Source: Candidatus Goldiibacteriota bacterium
Lineage (GTDB): Bacteria; Oederibacteriota; PGYV01; DSYL01
DNA: 45,036 bases
Reading direction: 5' to 3'
NCBI GenBank assembly: GCA_026418955.1
Contig: JAOAAI010000014.1
Span: forward strand, 1-45,036
A program made the translations under genes and the position numbers. Under the pieces are notes generated by a model that ran no database searches, was not told the origin of the DNA, and saw only the letters and a list, made by a program, of their open reading frames with translations. Positions 33,190 through 42,500 of this stretch are shown here, piece after piece (positions within the stretch are counted from its first letter, which is position 1; every line of letters starts with the position of its first letter).

Positions 33190-35418
33190 ATGCAAACTTT
33201 TTTTATAATGCAGATTTTGCATTTATCATCTTTATTTATTTATGTTCATCTCATAATTTTTCTTATTACAAATTATCCTCTGGATAGCAAAAATAAATTA
33301 ACAATTGTTTTGTTTTCTTTAACCGCTTTATGGTCCTTCTGTAAAATATTTCTGCATAACCCCGCAACTTCTTTTGAAATGGCTAATTTTTTTGATAAAT
33401 TTATGTCAATTAACTGGATACTGGTGCCGCCTGTTTTTCTTTTATTTTCTCTTTCTTTAAGCGATAAACCACCAAGTATAAATAAATGGATTTTAAGAAT
33501 AATAATTTTTTTGCCGGCAATTATCTTTATAATACTTAATTTTCTAGGTTATTTAACTGAACCGATTAAATATTTTGATTTATATTGGTTTAGTAATTTT
33601 AAAAAAAATACTATTGTTAATTTGTATTATTTTTATTTTATTCTTTATACAATAGGTAGCATACTGCATTTTTTTATTTTAAAAAATAAAACTAAAATTA
33701 AAAATAAAAAAAAACAATTAGATATTTTTATATCTGTTAGTATTTTTACCTTATTATTAATGGTGGGCGGAGAAGTTATTATTCCAAATCTTAATTTAGA
33801 ACATCATCCAATACAGGATATAGGAAATATATATTTTCTCATTTTTGCTTTTGGAATCTTCTATGCGCTTTTAAAATATCAGTTTTTAGGTCTTTCTCCG
33901 ATAAAAACATTTAACACAATAATTTCTAACTTATCTGAATTCTTATTTATACTTGATGAAGAATTTAATTTTTCTTTTATAAACAAATCGGCCCTTAATA
34001 ATTTAAAATATTCTGCAGAAGAATTAATAAATAAGCCCTTTGTTATAATAGTAGAATCCGATTTTGATTTTAATAAAATATTAAAGGATTTAATTATAAA
34101 AAAAATTGTTAGCGGCTATGATTTATCATTAAAGACAAAAGATGGAAAAATAATACCGGTAAGTTTGTCTGCGAAAGCAATTGAAGAACAAGGTGAAATT
34201 ATAAGGATTATATGCGTCGCAATGGATATAAGCGAAAGAATAAAATTAACCGAATATTTAAAAGAGCAACGAGAACTTGCCGAAAAATATTTGAATATTG
34301 CTCCTATTATATTTTTAATACTTAACCGAGAAGGAAAAATTATGTTTTTAAATGATGCAGGAATGAAAATCCTCGGTGTTTATTCTGAATCTGAATATTC
34401 AGGAAAAATCTGGTTTGAAGAATTTATTCCAGAAGATGAAAAAGATTTAACAAAAAGTTACTTTTTTAAATTCATAAATGAAAAAACCATTTTAAACGAA
34501 TTAGAAAATTATGTAATTACAAAAAAAGGAGAAAAAAAATTAATACACTGGTCAAATACACTATTGACTGATAAAGAAAATAAAATATATGGCGTATTAT
34601 CTGCTGGCATTGATATTACTGAAACAAAAGAAGCAGAAAAAGTTTTAGAAGAAAACTACGAAAAATTAAAAGAATTAAATAAGTTAAAAGATAATTTCAT
34701 TTCCGTAATTTCTCATGAACTTAGAACTCCATTAACTGCGATAATCGGTTTCATTTCATTAATGCTTGGCGGAGCAACCGGAAAAATTAATAAAAACCAG
34801 CAGGAATCCCTGGAAATTATGAAAAATAATTCTGAACGTTTGCTTTCATTAATAAATGATTTACTTGATGTCTCAAAAATAGAAAGCGGCAAATTAAAAA
34901 TTTCCCTTTCTGAAATCGACCTCGTATTTTTAATTAAATCAACAATCACTGAAATTAAATCACTACTGGATAAAAAACAAATAATCTGCAATTTTAATTC
35001 CGAAGTAGAAGAATTCTTAATAAACGCTGATAAACAGCGTTTAACCCAGGCAATTGTTAATATTTTAAATAATGCAATAAAATTTTCTCCGTCAAATTCA
35101 AAAATCATAATTGAACTGAAAAAGATTGATAAAAAATATGAGAATATTCCATCGGAAATAAAAGAAAAAATAAATTCAAATAATCATTTTGCTTTGATAT
35201 CAATTACTGATTATGGAATCGGTATGACTGATACACAGATAAAAAATTTATTCCAGAAATTCTACCAGGCAGAAGATGCAAACATAAGAAAAACTCCAGG
35301 CACCGGTCTTGGACTTTATATCACAAAAAATTTAATTGAACTGCATAATGGATTTATCTGGGCAGAATCAAAAGGTATAAATACCGGTTCAACCTTTAAC
35401 ATATTATTACCTATTTGA
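33190..35418 (+). CDS. 7TM-PAS-PAS sensor histidine kinase
   Basis: A 742-residue membrane kinase: seven or eight hydrophobic N-terminal helices (about 5-232), two PAS domains (about 240-355 and 365-480; each ends in a DIxE-type motif, AMDISERIK and GIDITETKE), HisKA with the phosphoacceptor H509 (VISHELRTPL), and HATPase_c with N-box NAIKFSP, G1 DYGIGM and G2 GTGLGLYI. No response regulator is adjacent. The next gene, 14 nt downstream, is a glycoside hydrolase, so the pair may be an environmental glycan-response unit. The N-terminal 7TM ligand is unknown. Confidence 0.93.
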   Translation: MQTFFIMQILHLSSLFIYVHLIIFLITNYPLDSKNKLTIVLFSLTALWSFCKIFLHNPATSFEMANFFDKFMSINWILVPPVFLLFSLSLSDKPPSINKWILRIIIFLPAIIFIILNFLGYLTEPIKYFDLYWFSNFKKNTIVNLYYFYFILYTIGSILHFFILKNKTKIKNKKKQLDIFISVSIFTLLLMVGGEVIIPNLNLEHHPIQDIGNIYFLIFAFGIFYALLKYQFLGLSPIKTFNTIISNLSEFLFILDEEFNFSFINKSALNNLKYSAEELINKPFVIIVESDFDFNKILKDLIIKKIVSGYDLSLKTKDGKIIPVSLSAKAIEEQGEIIRIICVAMDISERIKLTEYLKEQRELAEKYLNIAPIIFLILNREGKIMFLNDAGMKILGVYSESEYSGKIWFEEFIPEDEKDLTKSYFFKFINEKTILNELENYVITKKGEKKLIHWSNTLLTDKENKIYGVLSAGIDITETKEAEKVLEENYEKLKELNKLKDNFISVISHELRTPLTAIIGFISLMLGGATGKINKNQQESLEIMKNNSERLLSLINDLLDVSKIESGKLKISLSEIDLVFLIKSTITEIKSLLDKKQIICNFNSEVEEFLINADKQRLTQAIVNILNNAIKFSPSNSKIIIELKKIDKKYENIPSEIKEKINSNNHFALISITDYGIGMTDTQIKNLFQKFYQAEDANIRKTPGTGLGLYITKNLIELHNGFIWAESKGINTGSTFNILLPI

Positions 35419-35431
35419 AAAAGGAGAAAAG

Positions 35432-38400
35432 ATGAAAAAATTGTCTCTGGTTTTTATTCTTTTTCTTTTTATTATGTCTTTACCCGGCGCAAATCTTATT
35501 AAAAACGGAAATTTTGAACAAGATGAAAATTCAGATGGCATCCCTGATAACTGGCTTCTTGATGATTTTAATAACATTAAACTTATTTCTGAAAATGAAA
35601 ATAAATTTATTAAACTTTCAAACAGCAATCCTAAATACACGGGACTTTCACAGTATCTGCTAATTGAACAGGAAAAATTAAAATCAATTCTTGTAAAGGC
35701 AAAGGTAAAATTAAATAATGTTATTAAAGGAAAAGAGGACTGGGCTTATGCAAGAGTTTTAGTGCTTTTTTTTGATAAAAATGGAAATCAAATAGGCGGC
35801 TGGCCAGAACTCGGAAGATGGTCAGGAACTTTTAATTGGTCAGAAAAAATGAACATATTGAATGTTCCTGCTGAAACAAAAACAATAAAAGTTGAAATTC
35901 AATTATCAAATTGCATAGGTGAAATGTTGATTGATGATTTATCCATTGAAAAAGGGAGTTCATTTAATATACCTTCTGAGCCGGATAATTTAATAATAAA
36001 TGGTGATATGGAATATGGCTCTACCCTGCCTCTTTACTGGGGCGGATGGGTTTCTGGTAAAACTTCTTTTATTAATCCGGGATATGATTCTTCCACAGCA
36101 TTTATGATAGAAAATGAAAATCCAGGTTATTCTATGATAACACAACAAATCCCGGTTGATACATCAATAATTAAAAGCATTAGAATTTCCGGTTATTTAA
36201 AAATAGAAAATGTGGAGCAAGGCGTAAACCCCTGGGAAAAAGCAAGAATAAGCGTTGAATTTCACGATGAAAAAGGAAGAATCGGTGACTGGCCACCAAC
36301 AGTCGGCGAATTAATAGGAACTGATGATGAGTGGATTTACCTTTCCCGAGATTATTCCCTGCCTAATGGCACTAAATCAATAATTGTTGGTGCTGGACTT
36401 TTAAACTGCAAAGGCAAAGTTTTTATTGATAAAATAAAAGTTACAGGTTTTGATGAAAAAGGAAGACCAGTTAAAGCAAATCTATTTAAAGAAGAAGATA
36501 AATCAAACTGGTTTGTATTTGAAGGAAAAAAAGATGATTATTCAAGTGACGCTATAATTGATTTTACAGAATCTCTTGATAAACCGGCTGGCAAACATGG
36601 ATTTATAACAGTTAATAAAAACGGCGAACTTATTTTTGAAGACGGTGAAAGAGCAAAATTTTTCGGAACCAACCTAGTAGATGGTGATATATTCAGAAGT
36701 TATGAAGAAATTGATAAAATGGTAAAACGTCTTGCAAAACTTGGAGTTAACATAATAAGATTGCATCATATGGATGCTTATTGGGGCGAACCAAATATTT
36801 TTGACAAAACAAAAAATTCAACCCGTAATTTTTCAGAAGATTCATTAAATAAATTGGATTATTTAATTTATAAATTAAAAGAAGCAGGAATTTATGTGTT
36901 TCTTGACCTGCTTGTCCACCGCAAATTAAAAAAAGACGATGGTATTGAAAACTTTGAAAAAATCCCAGCTGGATTTAAAGAAGTAATTTTTATTGATGAA
37001 AAATTACAGGAATTAACAAAAGAATACATAAAAAATCTTTTAGAACACGAAAACGCCTATACAAAAGTAAAATATAAAGATGAGCCGGCGATTGTTTTTA
37101 TGGAAATAATAAATGAAAGTTCAATTTTTTACTGGGATAGAAACTCAGATATTCCTTCATTTTACACTGAAAAATTAAATAAACTTTTTAATGATTACCT
37201 AAAAAATAAATATGGAACTATGGATAATTTAAAAAAAGAATGGGATAAATATGGCTATAATAATTTAAATTCCGGCGAAGATTTTAATAAAAACACAGTA
37301 AAAAGAGAAAATTTTAAATTAAACTGGGAAGATTTTAGATATTTTGCAGCTCCAAACTGTCCAGGAAGAGCAGCTGATACAAAATTATTTTATTATGAAA
37401 CTGAAAAAAGAATGTATGATGATTTTTATAATTTTATAAAATCTCTTGGAGTAAAAGCTCTTGTAACTGGCAGTAATCACTGGGAATTATGGGATGCAGA
37501 TATTTATGCAAACAGCAAATACGATTTTATAGACCGGCATTCTTACTGGGATCATCCATCCGGTGGCTGGACCTTACAGGAAAATATATCATTTAAAAAT
37601 CTGCCTTTACTAAAATCAAAATATAATTGTATTTCAGAACTCGCTCATACAAGGGTATTTAAAAAACCTTTCACAGTGAGTGAATGGAACTTTTTAATGC
37701 CAAATGAATATAGAGCAGGTGCCCCTGTTATTATGGCTGCCTATGGAAAATTCCAGGGCTGGGATGCACTTTTACAGTTTAATTTCACAAATTACGAATG
37801 GAAAAAAGAATTGACTGCTTTCTGTGATTTTTCATCATCACCGGATATCCTTTCATTCTGGTTCCCGGCTATTATGATTTTTAGATATAACTATTTAAGT
37901 GAAAGTAAAGAACAATTCATTGAATATATATCAAAAGATGATATATTTTATAACACAGAAACTTCTTTTAAATTTATAAATAATGATTTCACAATACCCA
38001 CTTTAATAAAAATCGCGAAAACCTATGAAAAAGAAAATGAAAGTAAAAATTTTTCTCCTTCTTTAAAAAAAGATGCTGCGCTTTCTTTAAATGGCGAGTT
38101 GTATTTAAATTATAAGAAAGGCGTGTTTCAGATAAACGCTGATAAAATTCAGGGAGCCATTGGATTTTTAAAAAATAACAATTTAAGATTTAAAAACTTA
38201 AAACTAAATTGCTCCAATAAATACGCTGCTGTTTTTATAACTTCACTTGATAATAAATCACTGTTAAAATCGGAAAAAATCATTTTAAACACATCAGCAC
38301 GGGTTGAAAATTCCGATATGAAATTTACCCCTGCACACACTTCAATAATTTATGGCGGCAATTCACCAATTATATTAGAGCCTGTTTATGCCACTTTAAA

Positions 38401-38563
38401 TATAAGTGTTTCAAAATTTAAAAATGTTAAAATATTTAAACTGGATGAAAATAACTATATAAAGGAAGAATATAAGAATTTTAAAATTATTGATAATGTT
38501 ATAAAAATAACCCTTGATGAAAAATCAAAGGTATTAAATTACTTAATAGATATTCAAAGATAA
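35432..38563 (+). CDS. Large secreted glycoside hydrolase, GH-A clan-like, with two carbohydrate-binding domains
   Basis: A 1043-residue exported protein with signal peptide 1-19. Two CBM4/9-like beta-sandwich domains lie at about 21-175 and 185-345, each opening LI(K/I)NG(N/D)xE and containing an (E/V)(I/F)IDD(L/K)-type end. A TIM-barrel-like catalytic region covers about 375-800, with KFFGTNLVDGD and RLAKLGVNIIRLHHMD. Likely acid/base is E562 (EIINES) and nucleophile E751 (TVSEWNF), consistent with GH-A clan (GH5/GH2-like). A beta-rich tail ends at 1043. Family and substrate not identified. Strong RBS (AAGGAG) 14 nt downstream of the kinase. Confidence 0.85.
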   Translation: MKKLSLVFILFLFIMSLPGANLIKNGNFEQDENSDGIPDNWLLDDFNNIKLISENENKFIKLSNSNPKYTGLSQYLLIEQEKLKSILVKAKVKLNNVIKGKEDWAYARVLVLFFDKNGNQIGGWPELGRWSGTFNWSEKMNILNVPAETKTIKVEIQLSNCIGEMLIDDLSIEKGSSFNIPSEPDNLIINGDMEYGSTLPLYWGGWVSGKTSFINPGYDSSTAFMIENENPGYSMITQQIPVDTSIIKSIRISGYLKIENVEQGVNPWEKARISVEFHDEKGRIGDWPPTVGELIGTDDEWIYLSRDYSLPNGTKSIIVGAGLLNCKGKVFIDKIKVTGFDEKGRPVKANLFKEEDKSNWFVFEGKKDDYSSDAIIDFTESLDKPAGKHGFITVNKNGELIFEDGERAKFFGTNLVDGDIFRSYEEIDKMVKRLAKLGVNIIRLHHMDAYWGEPNIFDKTKNSTRNFSEDSLNKLDYLIYKLKEAGIYVFLDLLVHRKLKKDDGIENFEKIPAGFKEVIFIDEKLQELTKEYIKNLLEHENAYTKVKYKDEPAIVFMEIINESSIFYWDRNSDIPSFYTEKLNKLFNDYLKNKYGTMDNLKKEWDKYGYNNLNSGEDFNKNTVKRENFKLNWEDFRYFAAPNCPGRAADTKLFYYETEKRMYDDFYNFIKSLGVKALVTGSNHWELWDADIYANSKYDFIDRHSYWDHPSGGWTLQENISFKNLPLLKSKYNCISELAHTRVFKKPFTVSEWNFLMPNEYRAGAPVIMAAYGKFQGWDALLQFNFTNYEWKKELTAFCDFSSSPDILSFWFPAIMIFRYNYLSESKEQFIEYISKDDIFYNTETSFKFINNDFTIPTLIKIAKTYEKENESKNFSPSLKKDAALSLNGELYLNYKKGVFQINADKIQGAIGFLKNNNLRFKNLKLNCSNKYAAVFITSLDNKSLLKSEKIILNTSARVENSDMKFTPAHTSIIYGGNSPIILEPVYATLNISVSKFKNVKIFKLDENNYIKEEYKNFKIIDNVIKITLDEKSKVLNYLIDIQR

Positions 38564-38576
38564 ATTGATTTTAAAT

Positions 38577-39485
38577 CTAAAATTCAACCGCAACTGACAC
38601 TATATGCTCCGGATCAAAACCACCATCCTGCCATATTTTAGGTAAAAAAGCATAATCAAATTTTATCATCATATCATTTATTACAGATTTAACCCCACCG
38701 CCTGCGGTAAATCCATTTAAACTTTTCTGCTCTATTAGATAACCCGCTCGAATAGAAAACATACCATCATACATATATTCAATCCCTATTCCTCCCTGAA
38801 TCTCACTTTCTGTTATATTATATTTAACATCCCCACTTATTGCAACTATATGGTCTTTTATTTTTATGGCTTCATAATTTATTCCTGCGCCTACCTTTAA
38901 AGGCAATTTTGTCTCTTCACTATCATATTTTAAACCGGTCCCTATATTCTGTCCTGCTATACCTAAACTTATTTTTTTACCCAGATAATACAAAATCCCT
39001 ATATCAAAACCAAAAGCAGATGATGAATAATCCCCAATCTGACTGCTTAAGTATTTTATACTTACCCCTGCAAGCAATTCTTTTGTAAATGCATAACTGT
39101 ATCCAAGTATTCCAGCAATATCATATATTTTTATTATCCCCTCTTCCACTGCATTATTTATGTCATCCTGTATTGCGCTGTGTATTATTCCTATGCCAAA
39201 AGAACCTATACCTTCTACCGGCGCAACTAAAGTTATCATAGCATTTCTAATATCCGCCACATTTTTATCATATGTAAATCCCATCTCATAACTGCCTATA
39301 TTTGCTAGCCCTGCTGGATTATAAAATATGGTATTTACATCATCTGCCTTTGCAATAAAAACCCCTGCCATTGATGCAGGTCGTGCTCCTGTTGCCATAT
39401 CAAATATAACACCGCCTGCTTCACCAGCAGCATAAAGATTAAAACAAATAAATAAACCAAGTAAAGTTAAATATGTTTTTTTCAT
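38577..39485 (-). CDS. PorV/PorQ-family outer-membrane protein
   Basis: A 302-residue protein with a signal peptide (1-19). Family-typical GARPASMAGVFIAKADDVNTIFYNPAGLANI (around 33-62) and alternating beta-barrel strands end in an aromatic C-terminus (VSVAVEF). PorV and PorQ shuttle proteins for the type IX secretion system, but the UPF0164-like superfamily is broader. The strand RBS GAGGAGG lies 8-9 nt before the ATG. It follows the giant Thr-rich gene with a gap of 19 nt. The other side is convergent with the glycoside hydrolase gene, leaving 13 nt. Confidence 0.85.
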   Translation of the reverse strand: MKKTYLTLLGLFICFNLYAAGEAGGVIFDMATGARPASMAGVFIAKADDVNTIFYNPAGLANIGSYEMGFTYDKNVADIRNAMITLVAPVEGIGSFGIGIIHSAIQDDINNAVEEGIIKIYDIAGILGYSYAFTKELLAGVSIKYLSSQIGDYSSSAFGFDIGILYYLGKKISLGIAGQNIGTGLKYDSEETKLPLKVGAGINYEAIKIKDHIVAISGDVKYNITESEIQGGIGIEYMYDGMFSIRAGYLIEQKSLNGFTAGGGVKSVINDMMIKFDYAFLPKIWQDGGFDPEHIVSVAVEF

Positions 39486-39504
39486 ATTACTTCCTCCTCG
39501 TAAA

Positions 39505-42500
39505 TTATTTAATTATTGCAACTTTTAAAACCTCTATCACTTCCCCAATTTTTATCCTTATTAAATATACTCCCGCTGCCACTTTTTGACCAGCATCATT
39601 TCTACCATCCCAGGCTATATCATCATCTATTGATACTTTTTCTATTAATTTTACCAATTTACCGTTTCTTGTATAAATCATTACTTTTACTTCCTTACCT
39701 TTATATTTTTCCGGTATTCTTATTATAATTGATTCGTTCTTTGAAATATTTATAAGATTTTTGTTCAATACCAGCTTATCAACCGGCAACGGTGTTGGAG
39801 TTATTGTAGGTGTCTCTGTTATTGTTGATGTATTTGTAATAGTGAATGTATTTGTTGGTGAATAAGTTTGTGTATAGGTAGATGTATTTGTCGGTGTATT
39901 CGTGTTTGTCCCTGTTGGCGGCTGACTCCCTGTTACTGTTTCTGTCGGAGTTGATGTATTCGTAAATGTTAAAGTATTTGTGGCTGTGTATGTGGCTGTA
40001 TGTGTATTTGTTTCAGTTGCTGTATTCGTAGTAGTAAAAGTAAATGTTGATGTATTTGTAACTGTAAAAGTATAAGTTTGTGTTCCGGTAAATGTTGAAG
40101 TATTTGTACTTGTTTCTGTTGATGTTAAAGTTGATGTCCAAGTTGATGTATGAGTTAAAGTAGATGTTGATGTATTTGTTATAGTTGATGTTGGTGTATT
40201 TGTATTTGTTGGCGTGTTTGTATTCGTATATGTCAAAGTAAATGTTTTAGAAGGCGTCTGAGTAAATGTGTATGTATGTGTTTTTGTATATGTATAAGTA
40301 TATGTACTTGTCTCGGTAAAAGTATTTGTCGGCGTATTTGTAAACCATGTACCAGTTGGTGTTTCTGTTGGCGTTCCTGTAATTGTTGGCGTTGGTGTAA
40401 TTGTAGAAGTTGCAATATAAACTAACCAGGAATATCCGGTTGAATATAAGTTATTCTGATTATCCCTCACATTAATTGATATTTGAGCTAAATTACCTGG
40501 TGTTCTTACGGCAACAGGTAATCTGAATTTATATCTTCTTTCATTTAAACCTGTATCTATGTGATCAACATCCACTCCAGGATATCCACCAACTAAAATA
40601 TCCGGTTCTCCCTGCAATCCAGACCCTAAAATTTTATCTGATATTGAAAAATAAAGATAATCATTATTTGGATCAACAATGACACCGCCTATTACCGGGT
40701 TCAAATAACCAACATATGGATAGTATTTATCCTTAGATGGATTTATACTTAAATTCAAATCCTGATTTATTCTATTGGCTCCATTTACATAAACCGGTAA
40801 TTCTGCTTCATTAAAGAAATAACCCTGGGATTTAATTAAATAATTACCATCCTCAATAAAATTACCTGTTATATAAGATGTCTCGCCGCTTCCAAAATCA
40901 TAAAATTTTAATACTCCACCTCCCATATCTTTCAAAACCCAAACACTTGCTCTTGCCATTATTTCATCCAATGTTTTTCCTGCAAAATATTGATTACCTG
41001 AAATTGAATAGCCATTATTTATATGAATAACTGTTGATGCTGTCCCTGTAATTACATCGTATGCTCTTCCTAAAAATAATGGCGAACCACCCATACTGTT
41101 CAAATCAATAGCAATCAAATCATAATACATAAATTGTGAAGGAACACCGACATTAAAATTTCCACTTGCCGAACTAAGTCCCATATAAACAAATGCATTA
41201 TCATCAAACAAATTAGCGGTTCCTGATACTAAAGCTGCAATAATTACTTTTGATAAATCTGGATAAAGTCCAGTATGATCAATAATCTGACCTGAAATCG
41301 TAGCATCAATATTTGGTCCAGAAAAATTCACAACCTTATTCCCATTTACCTGCACATTCTTTTGGGGCACCCAGATAGAAGGACCTGACCCTGCAATAAA
41401 ATCAAAAATGCCTGTTGGAATATTTCTTATTTCATAGGTGTTTCCATTTAAATCAACTTTATAATAATCACTAATTGGACTATTATCTCCAAATTTTGTG
41501 CCACCCGCCAATTGAACTCTTATTTCTGTTCCATATAAAGATGTAGGATTTAAAACACCATTTACAGTCCAGCCAGATTCAATCGTAAAATTCACAGAAG
41601 TTGTAAATCCATCTCTAACATTAATATTTTCTTTATAAGCCATAGCCTGATTTGCCTCATACCATTTATTTGTTCCTGTTTGTTTAGCATAAACAATATA
41701 ATTTCCTGGCTCTAAATTATGAATTTCATAACTTGAATTCACATTATTACAATTGCCTATCCAATCATTATTTATATATGGATCCAAAACTACAATATCC
41801 ACATTATTTAATGCTCCAGTAATAGTTCCTGCAATTACGCCTTCCTTGTATACATCAAAATCATTACCCGGTAAAAATTGACCTTGTGAAATAATTTTCA
41901 CAGGTGTTTGAAGTACTTTTGTAGTTCTACCATATGCCCAATCAGAAGCACAACCCTGATACCAATATCTTATTGCTCGTAAACTTGTAATAGGCAAATT
42001 AACTGGAACTCTTATTTGGTAAAATCCTGTTGAATTTGTTGTTGATGAATTTATGAATTGATTTCCACTTCTTGCTTCTACATTCACTCCCGAAAGACCA
42101 CTTGACCCAACACCAATAAGATTTAAAATACCAGCAATATATCCTGTTTGTAATATTTCAATTTTTAATTGATATGGTTGGGTAGAAGATGAATTATAAT
42201 GACTTCTAACTTTTACTATGTAATTCCAATCTTCATTAATATGTGAATATATATCTACATATACTACTGCAGAATTTCCACCTGAAGCGCCTGCTGAACC
42301 TTTATAATTCCAACCACCAAACATATTTTCTTCTAATACTTCTATTGAATAATAAAAAGACCCTTTTGGAACTTCCAAAGTTATTTTTAAAATATCCTTG
42401 TAAGGATCATTTTGTGCATTCAAAACTTTAAATTTATAACAATCATTATCTGTAGAATTAGCTATATATCCTATCCCTTTTTTATTAAGATAATTTGGTA

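Noticed and set aside
38564..38576. Bidirectional terminator between the convergent genes
   Set aside because: Only 13 AT-rich bases separate the stop codons, and I find no GC-rich stem in or around them.
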